Assembly (NCBI GenBank): GCA_016789175.1
Contig: JAEURK010000149.1
Coordinates: forward strand, 1-45,450
Source of the DNA: Anaerolineales bacterium
GTDB lineage: Bacteria > Chloroflexota > Anaerolineae > Anaerolineales > UBA6663
Reading direction: 5' to 3'
Length of the DNA stretch: 45,450 nt
Part shown: in pieces, positions 30,486 through 39,515 of the stretch
How positions within the stretch are numbered: the stretch's first letter is position 1
Layout of the letters: each line of letters opens with the position of its first letter
Position numbers and translations under genes: made by a program
The notes under the pieces: model-generated
Told to the model about the DNA's origin: nothing
Database searches by the model: none
What the model saw: only the letters and a program-made list of their open reading frames with translations

Positions 30486-32345
30486 TCAGCCCTCCGCGTC
30501 CCACACTTTCTGCAGCTCGGCCAGCAGCCAGGCGCGCTCGCGCCGGTACTCGGGCTCCGAGAGTTTGCCGGCGGCGTGCTCGTCGTCGAGCTCGGCGATC
30601 GCCAGCAGCCAGTCCTCGCGCGTGATCGGCCCATCGGCTGCTCCGGAGGCGGAGGCGGGGACGGCCGGCGCCTGGCGTCGGCGGTACCACCACAGGCCGA
30701 GGCCGGCTGCGACGGCGCTCAAAGCGCCCAGCCCGATGCCCAGGCTCAGGGTGTCGTCGGTCGATACGGCGGTTGTGGTCGCGCCGGTCGCATCGCCCAG
30801 CGCTGGGTCGACCGCGCTCGCTGCTCCGCTGACGTTGAAGGCCAGCGTGTCTCCGGCCGCCAAACCATCGCGCTGAAATTGCTGGAAGGTCAGGCCCTGG
30901 ATCGTCTGTACCCCGAGGTCGGACACGTTTTCGCCGGTCACGCTGACCTGGGTGTCGCCGACCAACAGATTGGCGACGTCGGCCGGGTAGTCGAGGCGTT
31001 GCGCGAAATCCAGCTGCCCGGAATACGGCAATTGATATTGGAAGAACACCTGCAGGGTCGAGTCTCCCGGTGGCACGGGGCGCAGATCGGCATAGCCCCC
31101 TTCGGTGACCGCAAAGGTCTCGCCCTCGAGCCCATCAGGCGCGGTCACACCGGTCGCGCCGGCCGGGACCGCGAACCGGATCGACTGGCCATCGGCCGGC
31201 GCATACGTGGTGTCGCCGTCGTTCGAGATAACGGCCATCTGACCCACGGTGACGCTGCCCGGGCCCTCGAACATCAGGAAGGTGTGCAACTGCGTGATGC
31301 GGATGTTGTCGGCGCTCTCAGTGACGTCGTAGATCGGGAGCGCCACCTGGGCACTGGTGTCGCCGCTCTCGAAGGCAAAGACATCGGAGTGATAGGTCGC
31401 GCCGCCATATTCCGTCGTGAGGATGAACTGCTCGCCGTCGGTGAACGGCACCGCCTCGAAGGTAAAGGAACCGGTTGCGTCAGAGGTCGTGGTGTAGGTG
31501 CCCACCAGGTTCATGTCGGTGAAGCCCAGCAACGTCACGTCCAATGCATCCGGAGTTGTGCCGCCGGCCGAGCCGTTCGCGAGCTGGCCCACGATCGTGC
31601 CGGCCTGCTCGGGCAAGGGGGCGCCGGGCGCCAGGTAGGTGTAGCTCAACGTGCGCGCGTAGTTCACGACCGACCACAATTGGCTCTCGTCCAGGGTCGA
31701 CGCGAAGACGTGATCGGCGATCTCGGGCACGCCGGTCTGGATGGCGGTGTAGATCTGCTGCGGGCTGGTGGCCGCGAGATAGTCGGCAGCCGTCCAATCC
31801 TGGAGGGTGGCGCCGTCTGCGCCGTGGCACTCGCCGCAGTTGGCGCTGTAGAGCGCCTGGCCGTCATCGATCTCGGCCTGGGTGGTGCTCAGGGTGTAAA
31901 CGTACGCAGCCAGATCCCAGCGCTCAGCATCTGTCAGCGAATTCGCGAAGGGCGGCATGAAGTTCTCGAGCCGCCCGAGTGTGATCGTGGCATAGACCTC
32001 GCGCGGCGTCAGGCCGCGCAGCGTCGCAGGGTCCGAGAACTGCGGCGGCGGGGCCGGGAGTTTGGCGACGGAGGCGCCGTCGCTGGCCCCGGTGGCGCCG
32101 TGGCACTCGGCGCAGTGAGCGGCGAACAGCGCGCTGCCCGAAGCGGCCGATGGGCGGCCGGATGGCAGCGCAGCGCTCACATCGACCGGCGCGGCCTCGA
32201 CCACCGGAGCCTCGGTGGGGACGGTCTGGTCGATCGACGCCACAGGGCGCGAACCTGGTGGCGGCGTGATGTCGCCGGCCAGTGAGCAGGCGCTCAGCCA
32301 CAGCCCGGCGCTGACCAGGCTCAGGAATAGGCCGGCACGCTTCAT
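30486..32345 (-). CDS. Membrane-anchored dihaem c-type cytochrome lipoprotein with a CcmI-like tail
   Basis: A 619-residue exported protein. A lipoprotein signal ends at Cys20 (GLWLSAC). Two cytochrome c domains follow: CAECH with a likely Met ligand in ENFMPPF, and CGECH, where no Met ligand is evident. The middle 300 residues are beta-rich and Ig- or carboxypeptidase-regulatory-like. Near the C-terminus a membrane helix (about 545-565) precedes a cytoplasmic tail, LAIAELDDEHAAGKLSEPEY and what follows, that is similar to the helical region of the upstream CcmI-like protein. The ATG overlaps that gene's stop codon (ATGA). It probably carries electrons at the outer membrane face, but its partner is unknown. 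Confidence 0.85.
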   Translation of the reverse strand: MKRAGLFLSLVSAGLWLSACSLAGDITPPPGSRPVASIDQTVPTEAPVVEAAPVDVSAALPSGRPSAASGSALFAAHCAECHGATGASDGASVAKLPAPPPQFSDPATLRGLTPREVYATITLGRLENFMPPFANSLTDAERWDLAAYVYTLSTTQAEIDDGQALYSANCGECHGADGATLQDWTAADYLAATSPQQIYTAIQTGVPEIADHVFASTLDESQLWSVVNYARTLSYTYLAPGAPLPEQAGTIVGQLANGSAGGTTPDALDVTLLGFTDMNLVGTYTTTSDATGSFTFEAVPFTDGEQFILTTEYGGATYHSDVFAFESGDTSAQVALPIYDVTESADNIRITQLHTFLMFEGPGSVTVGQMAVISNDGDTTYAPADGQSIRFAVPAGATGVTAPDGLEGETFAVTEGGYADLRPVPPGDSTLQVFFQYQLPYSGQLDFAQRLDYPADVANLLVGDTQVSVTGENVSDLGVQTIQGLTFQQFQRDGLAAGDTLAFNVSGAASAVDPALGDATGATTTAVSTDDTLSLGIGLGALSAVAAGLGLWWYRRRQAPAVPASASGAADGPITREDWLLAIAELDDEHAAGKLSEPEYRRERAWLLAELQKVWDAEG

Positions 32346-32878
32346 GATTGGGCCTCCACGGCGACGGGCGTGCCGCACCGGCCGCAAAAGCGATCCGTCT
32401 CCGCCAACGGCGCCGCGCAATGCGCACAGACGCGGGTCAAGGCAGCGCCGCAACCGGGGCAGAAGCGATCGTTGGCTTGCACGGCAACGCCGCAGCCCGG
32501 GCAGGCGTGTGACGCGGCAGCCACGCCCGGTTGCGCAGCCGCCACGGCGCCGACCTTGCGACGCGCGGCGATGGCCTGCTCGATCGCATCCGTCTCGTCG
32601 ACGACACCGGCAGTGTCAAGTTGCTTGAGCACCTCGGCGCCGCGGGCCATCAGGGCTGCGCGTTGCGGTTGATAGTCTTCGTCCGTGATCTTGCCCGTAG
32701 CATGGTCGAAGTCGAGGTCGCGCACCGAAGCCAGGATACGGTCGCGCTCGGCGGCCAGCGACTCGTCGCCGGCGACGGCGCGGGGACGTTGGCTGCGGCG
32801 TTCGAGGAAGGGCTGCGCGACCGCGAAAACGACGAGGCCGATCAGCGCGATGGCAAGAAAGATGAAACCAAGGTCCAT
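32342..32878 (-). CDS. CcmI-like membrane protein with a double zinc ribbon
   Basis: A 178-residue protein. One N-terminal membrane helix (about 4-22) is followed by the CcmI-type helical stretch ILASVRDLDFDHATGKITDEDY, then by two zinc ribbons in the C-terminal third (CPGCG/CPGCG and CAHC/CGRCG). The CcmI part normally helps present apocytochrome c for haem ligation; here the large apocytochrome-binding TPR part is missing and zinc ribbons take its place. It lies between ccmG and the dihaem cytochrome gene, overlapping the latter by 4 bp. Confidence 0.8.
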   Translation of the reverse strand: MDLGFIFLAIALIGLVVFAVAQPFLERRSQRPRAVAGDESLAAERDRILASVRDLDFDHATGKITDEDYQPQRAALMARGAEVLKQLDTAGVVDETDAIEQAIAARRKVGAVAAAQPGVAAASHACPGCGVAVQANDRFCPGCGAALTRVCAHCAAPLAETDRFCGRCGTPVAVEAQS

Positions 32879-32895
32879 GGAACACTAAGCCGTTC

Positions 32896-33462
32896 TTACT
32901 GAAGCAGGGGGTCGATCACGCTCATCAACGCAGCCTGATCGGTCGGCCCGATCTGCACGAAGGCGAGTGTGCCGTTTTGGTCGATGATGTAGGTCTCGGG
33001 CACGCCGCGGATGCGGAAGTCCTGCGAGATCCGGGTGCCCAGGTCGGGGCCGTTCATGTAGGTGATGTCGAAGCGCGCGAGGTAAGCGCGGGCTTCGGTC
33101 TCGGTGTCGACGTAGTCGACGCCCAGGAACACGACCGGCTGGTCCTTGTAGTGGCGCCAGGTGTTCTCCAGGTCGGCGGCCTCGGCCTCGCACGGCCCGC
33201 ACCACGACGCCCAGAAGTTGACGACCACGACCTTGCCGCGCAGATCGGCCAGGTTCACCGTCTGGCCGTCGAACGTGGTCAGGCTGAAGTCCGGCGCAGC
33301 CTCGCCCTGGCCAACCGGCCCGGCGGCCAGCGGGCCGTTGCGCTGCATCTGCAGCGCCACCATCCCCAACAGGCCGAGCACCACGACAAAGACCCCGATC
33401 TGCCAGGGTCGGATCTTGCGGCCCGGGGCAGGCGTGGTTGAAGGCACAGTCGCATCAGACAT
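32896..33462 (-). CDS. Thioredoxin-like thiol reductase of cytochrome c maturation (CcmG/ResA type)
   Basis: A 188-residue membrane-tethered thioredoxin. An N-terminal membrane helix (about 20-40) is followed by a TlpA/ResA fold with the active site NFWASWCGPC and the cis-Pro motif GVPETYIID. It reduces the disulfide of apocytochrome CxxCH motifs or of CcmH on the extracytoplasmic side. An in-frame GTG exists at 33468, but the ATG at 33462 has GGAG at a better distance. It begins 2 bp before the end of ccmH, so the two overlap or abut closely and are co-translated. Confidence 0.9.
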   Translation of the reverse strand: MSDATVPSTTPAPGRKIRPWQIGVFVVVLGLLGMVALQMQRNGPLAAGPVGQGEAAPDFSLTTFDGQTVNLADLRGKVVVVNFWASWCGPCEAEAADLENTWRHYKDQPVVFLGVDYVDTETEARAYLARFDITYMNGPDLGTRISQDFRIRGVPETYIIDQNGTLAFVQIGPTDQAALMSVIDPLLQ

Positions 33463-33464
33463 CG

Positions 33465-33944
33465 TCACCGTCTCCGTTCCAGCTCTTGCTCAAGACGCGC
33501 CAGGTAGGGATCGATCTCGGCTTCGCCGTCGCTCGGCGTCGACGCTGCCGTCGGCGCGCTTTGCACAGCCCGGCGCATGAACGCCCATAACCCGACCGCG
33601 CCAGCGATGACCGCGATCGGCGGGATGATCCAGACCAGCACAGTGAAACCATCCGACGTCGGCGCCGCCAGAACGCGCTCGCCGTACTGCGCCGCGAAAT
33701 AATCCTTGATCTGTTGCTCGCTCCAGCCGGCGACGAGCTTTTCGCGGATGGTGGCGCGCCATTGCGTGCAGGCCTGCGTTGGGCAGACGTCGAGTGGGAT
33801 GTTCTCGCAAACCGGACAGTACAGCTGTTTGGCGACGCGGTTGACCTCGTCGTCGGTCACGGGTCCGCCATCTTGCGCCCAGGTGACCCGTGCGACCACC
33901 AGAAATGCGGCCAGGGCGAACAGGCCGATCAATACTCGCCTCAT
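33465..33944 (-). CDS. ccmH: Cytochrome c maturation protein CcmH
   Basis: A 159-residue protein with a signal sequence (1-23), a three-helix thiol domain with CPVC at residues 43-46 and two further Cys at 54 and 59, and a membrane helix at about 102-124. The usual LRCxxCQ motif is LYCPVCENIP here. It keeps apocytochrome thiols reduced and works with CcmF. A charged C-terminal tail is longer than in CycL-type proteins. The gene starts 9 bp after ccmF. Confidence 0.92.
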   Translation of the reverse strand: MRRVLIGLFALAAFLVVARVTWAQDGGPVTDDEVNRVAKQLYCPVCENIPLDVCPTQACTQWRATIREKLVAGWSEQQIKDYFAAQYGERVLAAPTSDGFTVLVWIIPPIAVIAGAVGLWAFMRRAVQSAPTAASTPSDGEAEIDPYLARLEQELERRR

Positions 33945-33953
33945 GACAGCCTC

Positions 33954-35999
33954 CTACGGCCGGACCGGGGCGGCCGCCAGCACGGTGCGGCGCCGCTCCT
34001 GGGCATCGGGCCAGGCCGCGATCAGCGTCCCCAGGATGAAGACGATGCCGCCGGCCCAGATCCAGTTCACAAGCGGGTTCAGATAGACCTTGAACGTCGC
34101 GCCGCTCGCGCCGATCTCTTCCCAGTCGACCAGCAGCACGTAGAAATCGTCTTCGATGCTGCTGCGCACGCCGGGGATGGTCATCGGCTGCTGGCTGTCG
34201 AAATAGAAGTCGCGGCGTGGATACAGCTCGCCGACGCGCTGGCCGTCGCGGTACACGCCGACCACGGCGCGCGCCACCTGGCGGTTGTCTTCCATCATGA
34301 ATTCGTCGAGCGACTCGTACACCATGACGTAGCGGCCGAGCGTCATCTGCTCGCCCGGGGTCAGGCGCCCCTGAGTCTCCTGCTGGTAGAAGCTGGTGCC
34401 GACCACGCCGATGGCGATCAACACCACGCCCAGGTGGATGATGTAGCCGCCGTAGCGCCGGCGATTGCGCGCCATGAGCGTGCTGATCGCGACGAACGCG
34501 TTCTCGCGGCTGGTGCGCATGCGCGCCGCCGTGCCGCGCACGAACTCCAGCACGGTCGTGCCACCGACCAGGGCCGTGATCCAGAACCCGAGCAATGCGC
34601 CGGGGTTGGTGATGCCCAGCACCACCAGGACGATCACGACCACCAGCGAGACCGCGAACGGGATCATCAGCATCCGTCCGAGCTGCTGCGCCGACGCCTT
34701 GCGCCAGGCAAGCAGCGGCGCCACACCCATCAACAAAACAAGCGCCGCGAACTGCGGGCCGGCCACCTGGTTGTAGAACGGCGGGCCGACCGTGATCTTC
34801 TGGCCTGTGACGATCTCGGAGATCATGGGGAAGATCGTGCCCCAGAAGACCGAAGCCGTGATGCCGACGAAGAGCAGGTTGTTGAGCAGGAAAGCGCTCT
34901 CGCGCGAGAGCAGGCTATCGATCTGCGCGTCGCTACGCAGGTGATCCCACTCGCGAAACAGCAGGGCCATCGAGATGACGAACGTGATCCCGATGAAGGC
35001 AAAGAACAGCGGGCCGATGGCGCTCTGCGCAAAGGCGTGCACCGAGGAGAGCACGCCGCTGCGGGTCAGGAAGGTGCCGAAGATCACCAACGCGTACGTC
35101 AGGATGATCAACACCATGTTCCACTTCTTCAACATCCCGCGCTTTTCCTGGATCATGACCGAGTGCAGGAAGGCGGTGGCTGTCAGCCACGGGATCAACG
35201 AGGCGTTCTCCACCGGGTCCCAGCCCCAGTAGCCGCCCCAGCCGAGTACGTCGTAGGCCCAGCGCCCGCCCAGGATCAGGCCGAGCGACAGGAACAACCA
35301 GCCGACCAGCGTCCAGCGCCGGGTGGTCTGGATCCAGGACGCATCGGTGCGGCGGTTCCACAGCGCCGCCATGGCGAACGCGTAGGGGATGACGAAGCTG
35401 ACAAAGCCCAGGTACAGCATGGGCGGGTGGATGATCATGCCCGGGTGGCGCAACAGCGGGTTCAGGCCGCGGCCATCCTGTGCGGTGAAGGGCAGCGTGG
35501 CGGCCGGCTGCAGCATGGCCTGCACGATCTCGCCGGTCGTGGTCTGCCACATGAGGGCAAACGGGTTCTCGATGAAGATCACCAGCCCGACAAAGAAACC
35601 GAGGGTGACCATCGTGGCCACGATCACGGCCGGCATCAACTCGCGATCCTCGTCCCACTTGCGCAGCATCGCAACGCCGGTGAAGCCCGACATCAGCCAG
35701 GCCCAAAAGAGCAGGCTGCCGGCCTGGCCGCCCCACAGCGCCGTGACCCGCAGATAAATGGGCATCGCGCGGCTGGTCACCTCGGCGACATACCCGATCT
35801 CAAAGTGCTCAGTGACGAGCAGAGCGATCAGGCAGAGCGACGAGAGGGTCAGCAGGAGAAAGGGAAGGAAAGCCGCCCGGCGCGCGCTTTCGAGCGCCGC
35901 AGCATCCGGCTTGCGGATCACGACGATCGCCGTGACCGTGGCGTAGATCGCGCAGGCCAGCGCGAGGACCAGACTGAGGTAACCCAGAAACGCCAGCAT
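33954..35999 (-). CDS. ccmF: Cytochrome c haem lyase subunit CcmF
   Basis: A 681-residue polytopic membrane protein (about 15 helices), the core of the haem ligation complex of system I cytochrome c maturation. The tryptophan-rich haem-handling motif is present as GGYWGWDPVENASLIPWL, with the flanking histidines of the family (WALWGGQAGSLLFWAW-like RVTALWGGQAGSLLFWAW). A periplasmic beta-rich domain lies near residues 580-660. It starts 3 bp after the ccmE stop codon and precedes ccmH, the usual order. Confidence 0.96.
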   Translation of the reverse strand: MLAFLGYLSLVLALACAIYATVTAIVVIRKPDAAALESARRAAFLPFLLLTLSSLCLIALLVTEHFEIGYVAEVTSRAMPIYLRVTALWGGQAGSLLFWAWLMSGFTGVAMLRKWDEDRELMPAVIVATMVTLGFFVGLVIFIENPFALMWQTTTGEIVQAMLQPAATLPFTAQDGRGLNPLLRHPGMIIHPPMLYLGFVSFVIPYAFAMAALWNRRTDASWIQTTRRWTLVGWLFLSLGLILGGRWAYDVLGWGGYWGWDPVENASLIPWLTATAFLHSVMIQEKRGMLKKWNMVLIILTYALVIFGTFLTRSGVLSSVHAFAQSAIGPLFFAFIGITFVISMALLFREWDHLRSDAQIDSLLSRESAFLLNNLLFVGITASVFWGTIFPMISEIVTGQKITVGPPFYNQVAGPQFAALVLLMGVAPLLAWRKASAQQLGRMLMIPFAVSLVVVIVLVVLGITNPGALLGFWITALVGGTTVLEFVRGTAARMRTSRENAFVAISTLMARNRRRYGGYIIHLGVVLIAIGVVGTSFYQQETQGRLTPGEQMTLGRYVMVYESLDEFMMEDNRQVARAVVGVYRDGQRVGELYPRRDFYFDSQQPMTIPGVRSSIEDDFYVLLVDWEEIGASGATFKVYLNPLVNWIWAGGIVFILGTLIAAWPDAQERRRTVLAAAPVRP

Positions 36000-36002
36000 G
36001 GC

Positions 36003-36539
36003 CTACTTGCCCCCCTCAGCCTGGGCGGGCACGGCTTCATCGTAGCGGGTCGGGCATTTGAGCAACAGTTCTTCGGCGTAGAACACGCCGTCCTCGCCGA
36101 GGGTGCCGGTGACGATGGCCTGGGCCTCGTTCTTCAAAAGATCCGGCATCGGCTGGTTGTGCACCACCACCCGGACGCGATTGGCGTTCGGGTTCGCCAC
36201 GGCATTGTGCAGGACGACGGCCAGACCGCCGCTTGCGTTGATTTGGTTCTCATCGACCGGCACGTGCGCCATCTCGAATGAGATCGTCAGGGTCTCGGGG
36301 TCGTACGTGATCGTCTCGCCGATCACGGCGCCCGAGGCGCGCAGGTTCTTGCCGGCCAGCGTCGTGCCCTTGGCCACGATCTCGTCGACCGAGTAGAAGT
36401 ACTGGGCCGTGCTGGTCAGGGTCGTGGCGACCAGGAGCACGATCGCGCCGACGATGAAAAGCCCCCCGATGATGAACTTCAGTCGCGCCGGGGCCTTGGA
36501 CGCAACGAGGGGGCGAGCGGCAGCCGCAGATTGTGTCAT
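36003..36539 (-). CDS. ccmE: Haem chaperone CcmE, cysteine type
   Basis: A 178-residue membrane-tethered OB-fold protein that carries haem to CcmF. A membrane helix lies at about 21-42. The haem-binding residue is normally His in a HxxxY motif; here it is Cys162 in KCPTRY (CxxxY), as in the variant form known from Desulfovibrio and archaea. The frame continues far upstream, but the ATG at 36539 follows an AAGGGA site and begins the normal N-terminus. No ccmA, B, C or D is in the window. Confidence 0.93.
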   Translation of the reverse strand: MTQSAAAARPLVASKAPARLKFIIGGLFIVGAIVLLVATTLTSTAQYFYSVDEIVAKGTTLAGKNLRASGAVIGETITYDPETLTISFEMAHVPVDENQINASGGLAVVLHNAVANPNANRVRVVVHNQPMPDLLKNEAQAIVTGTLGEDGVFYAEELLLKCPTRYDEAVPAQAEGGK

Positions 36540-36577
36540 CGCGAAATCCCTTTCCTGGTCAAACCTTGATGAATCGG

Positions 36578-37537
36578 TCAGGCCTTGACCGACGCGCCGC
36601 ACTTGCGGCAGAACCGATCGTCGCCCGAGATGGGCTGGCCGCATTGCGTGCAGAAGCGCCGGGCTGCAGATCCGGTGCCGATAGCGGACGGCGGATTCGC
36701 GTTGGGAGTCTGCCGGCGCGTTCGGCGCACGGCGCCGGCCGGGCGGGCACGTTTCTGGGAAACGACAGCCGGCTGGCGACCGCGCCAATACACCACGCCG
36801 GCGGCGATTGCCAGAACGACAGCCAGCGCCGCAGCGCCCGCAGCCAGCCAGGTCGAATTGTCGGTCGCGGCTGTCGCGCTCGTGCCCGGTGTGGCGGCCG
36901 CAACAGGCTGCGTGCCGATGTCCACCTGCTCGATCGTCAGAGCCGAACCGGATTTGGTGTAGCCCAGCGTGGCCGAGATCGGCGCGCCCGCGCTCAACGC
37001 ACCCAGGCTCATTTGATAATAGCTTAAACCGTACTCCCCGACCGCCGAGGTCCCAAAGTCGGGTGTCAGGCCGAAACCCGAGGCGCCGGCCGGCTGCTGG
37101 ATTCGAATCGAGGCCGATCCGACCGCGACAGGCGTCAGCCACGCGTACGTATAGGCGCGCGTATCGCCGGCGATCGTCAGCGTCGGATCGTAGTATTCCA
37201 CGCGGAAACTGGGCTGCTGCAGCGTCAGTGTGACGTCGAAACCCTGGCCGGCCGCCGCGGTCGCGAACTGGGCGTTCATCAACGCGCCGTCCGGCGCTTG
37301 CTCGGCCACCGCGAAGGGCTCGGCCGGGAGCCGCAACGTGAGGGTGGCCGGCAAAGGCGTGTCCGGCCCGAGGGCGCCGTCGATCAAGACGAGCACTCCC
37401 GCCCGGTCGAACTCCGGCCAAATCGCAATCTCGAGCGATTCGAGTTCGACGGGGCTTTGGGCGCTCGCCGCCGGCAACGCCCCCAAGAAACTGCCGATCA
37501 AGGCGACCAGGATGACAAAACGAGTTTGAAAGGACAT
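36578..37537 (-). CDS. Exported beta-domain protein with membrane anchor and C-terminal zinc ribbon
   Basis: A 319-residue protein of unknown function. Signal peptide 1-26 (ends PAASAQS), a beta-rich extracytoplasmic domain of about 200 residues, a membrane helix at about 228-247, a basic Arg-rich linker, and a C-terminal zinc ribbon CTQCG/CRKCG. Zinc ribbons are otherwise cytoplasmic, which fits the predicted topology. It heads the ccm operon and shares the design of the other zinc-ribbon protein and the dihaem cytochrome, so a role in cytochrome maturation or its control is inferred. A weak TACGAT -10 lies at 37562-37567. Confidence 0.75.
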   Translation of the reverse strand: MSFQTRFVILVALIGSFLGALPAASAQSPVELESLEIAIWPEFDRAGVLVLIDGALGPDTPLPATLTLRLPAEPFAVAEQAPDGALMNAQFATAAAGQGFDVTLTLQQPSFRVEYYDPTLTIAGDTRAYTYAWLTPVAVGSASIRIQQPAGASGFGLTPDFGTSAVGEYGLSYYQMSLGALSAGAPISATLGYTKSGSALTIEQVDIGTQPVAAATPGTSATAATDNSTWLAAGAAALAVVLAIAAGVVYWRGRQPAVVSQKRARPAGAVRRTRRQTPNANPPSAIGTGSAARRFCTQCGQPISGDDRFCRKCGASVKA

Positions 37538-37727
37538 AAGGCTCAAATCGATCTCGTGTGAATCGTAGCCGAGGCGTACCGGTCCGGTTAGTGCCGATCG
37601 TCCCAGTGGAATTTGACTATTGTCATCGGAAAAGGTGCTGCTCGACCTTTGGGTTGCGCCCGGTCGCTTGCGACACCAAGGAAGTGGGGGGCGGTCGATC
37701 TCGGAGCTCCGGTTTTTGCGGCAAAAC

Positions 37728-37785
37728 TGCCCCAAAACGAAACACCGCCACCGCAACCCGCGCTGAGGGCGGGCTGCGGTGGCGG
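37728..37785 (-). terminator. Intrinsic terminator of the multihaem operon
   Basis: On the minus strand a 17-bp stem (37769-37785 with 37745-37761, one G-U pair) and a 7-nt loop are followed by TGTTTCGTTTTGGG. It lies 12 bp after the stop of the NapC-like gene. The remaining gap to the ccm operon (37538-37727) shows no gene. Confidence 0.87.
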
Positions 37786-37796
37786 CGAGGTCAACC

Positions 37797-39485
37797 TCAC
37801 TGCTGGGGTGTGCCGTCAGCGATCCATTGTCGCACCACAGCCATCACGTCAGCGTTCAGCAGGCCGAAGTGATCGCCGGTCTGGACCTCGATCAGGCGGC
37901 TGGCGTCGGGGTCGCCGGGCACGATGATGGGGCCGCCGTCACCGCCTGTATTGACACCGACGTAGGTCGTCAACACCAGGTTCGACGACGGGTCCGTGGT
38001 GCCGTGGCACAGACCGCACTCCGCCTCGAATACGGGCTGGAGCGACTCGTAGGTCGGCGCCAGCACACCAAAGCTCACTTCCGGCTCGGGCGGCGGCAAT
38101 TGCGCCAGCACCAGCTCGCGCAGGCCGGGCGCGTCGAAGCCGGCGTACTCCCAGGCCGAGCCATGGCAGGCCGAGTTCGAGCAGAACGAGGTGTTGCTCG
38201 TGCCGCCCGGATCGGTCACGGTATGGCACTTCTGGCAGGTGCGATCAAAGTAGTCGCGATGGCCCGTGATCCAGTTGGAGTTCTGATGGGTCTCGGGGAT
38301 GGCGCCGCGGCTGATCTCGATGTCGGTGACGAAGTCCTCACGACCGGCGACGACCGGGACGGAGTGGCACAGGTTGCACTCCAGCGGGATCGCCTCCTGA
38401 TCTTCGCTCAGGTGCTTGCCATCGTGGCAGCGGAAGCAGCCCGGGAAGTCCTCGTGGCCGAGGTTGTCGGCATGCGAGGCCCAATCCACTTTCTGCTCGG
38501 GATACACCGACTGCGTGTAAATGTCCTGCAGGGTCTTGACCGCGGCCAGGATCGTGTCTTTGTTCGCGGCGTAGTATTCGGGATGCGCGACCTGATAGTA
38601 GCTTTCGAGCCCGGCGATCCCGTTCAATGCCAGCTCGGATGAGCCATACGGAGCACGCAGGGCCTCGACCGCCTTCAACCGAATCTCGGGGATGGCTACG
38701 TCGAGGATGCCGCGCTGCAGGGCCGTCTCGACCGACGCCTCGGGCGTGTTGATCAAGTGCGAGATGCGGTTATGGCACGTGATGCAGTCCATCTGCTCGA
38801 GCTCGGCGCCCGCGATGGTCGCGGGGTCGAAACCCGCCTCGATGTCCGTGTACTCCGTGACGGTGCCGTCATCGGCCGTGACACGCACGTACGGGATCTC
38901 CTGGCCATGGTCGTCGGAGGCGTAGAACTGGACATCGTTCTCGATGTGCCAGTGGATGCCGCGCCCCAGCCCGGCGCGCTTCGAGCCGCCGCCGGTCTTG
39001 AGCACCAGGTAGATGTCGTAGGGCGTGTTGGCGACGTCGGTGTCGAAGTGTCGGATCGTGCGCAGGCTGTCGTCCGCAAACTTCTCGGGCGAGTGGCAGC
39101 GTTCGCAGATCTCACGCGCCGGTCGCATTTCGTGGACGACGATCGGATACTCATAGGTCGTGAACGCCTGCGCGATCACGTGACGCAGGTCGCCGGCCTT
39201 GCGCAGGAACTGGTTGCCAAAGAACTCGCGGCCGATATGGCACTCGGTGCACGAGATACGTGCGTGCGGCGAAAGCAGATAGGCGTTGAACTCCGGCGGC
39301 ATGGTGTGGCATTGCGTGCCGCAGAACTGGGGCGAGTTGGTGTAATCCCAGGCGTACGCGCCACCCACGAAAACCCCGAAAAAGATCAGGGTCAACGTGA
39401 TGTAGCCCATCAGCATGGCCGACCGGCGCGCGCCGGGGGGCGGGAAAAAGAAGTTCCGCAACGCCGAACCGATCCGCTTCAGCAT
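37797..39485 (-). CDS. NapC/NirT-like membrane-anchored nine-haem cytochrome c
   Basis: A 562-residue protein. One N-terminal membrane helix (about 22-46) is followed by a NapC/NirT-type start, FCGTQCHTM and CTECH, typical of quinol-oxidising cytochromes. In all there are eight CxxCH motifs (CGTQCH, CTECH, CERCH, CITCH, CFRCH, CNLCH, CQKCH, CGLCH) and one CX4CH (CSNSACH). The last about 90 residues form a monohaem module, with PGDPDASRLIEV and a final W-I-x-x-G-x-P, that is also present in the neighbouring cytochrome b protein. It may take electrons from menaquinol or pass them to it. It is the last gene of the operon, 30 bp after the cytochrome b gene. Confidence 0.9.
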   Translation of the reverse strand: MLKRIGSALRNFFFPPPGARRSAMLMGYITLTLIFFGVFVGGAYAWDYTNSPQFCGTQCHTMPPEFNAYLLSPHARISCTECHIGREFFGNQFLRKAGDLRHVIAQAFTTYEYPIVVHEMRPAREICERCHSPEKFADDSLRTIRHFDTDVANTPYDIYLVLKTGGGSKRAGLGRGIHWHIENDVQFYASDDHGQEIPYVRVTADDGTVTEYTDIEAGFDPATIAGAELEQMDCITCHNRISHLINTPEASVETALQRGILDVAIPEIRLKAVEALRAPYGSSELALNGIAGLESYYQVAHPEYYAANKDTILAAVKTLQDIYTQSVYPEQKVDWASHADNLGHEDFPGCFRCHDGKHLSEDQEAIPLECNLCHSVPVVAGREDFVTDIEISRGAIPETHQNSNWITGHRDYFDRTCQKCHTVTDPGGTSNTSFCSNSACHGSAWEYAGFDAPGLRELVLAQLPPPEPEVSFGVLAPTYESLQPVFEAECGLCHGTTDPSSNLVLTTYVGVNTGGDGGPIIVPGDPDASRLIEVQTGDHFGLLNADVMAVVRQWIADGTPQQ

Positions 39486-39515
39486 GATGCCTCCCTCTCG
39501 ATCGACCGCGTGGGG

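Noticed and set aside
30303..32285. A 660-codon open frame on the plus strand
   Set aside because: Antisense to the dihaem cytochrome gene, which has a lipobox, CxxCH motifs and a terminator; the plus-strand protein has no recognisable motif.
33714..36281. An 855-codon open frame on the plus strand
   Set aside because: It lies entirely antisense to ccmH, ccmF and ccmE and has the His/Arg/Asp/Gln-rich composition typical of mirror frames in GC-rich genes.
36003..37421. Treating the whole 472-codon frame as one protein
   Set aside because: The first 290 codons overlap the zinc-ribbon gene in another phase; only the C-terminal 178 residues are CcmE, with their own ribosome site.
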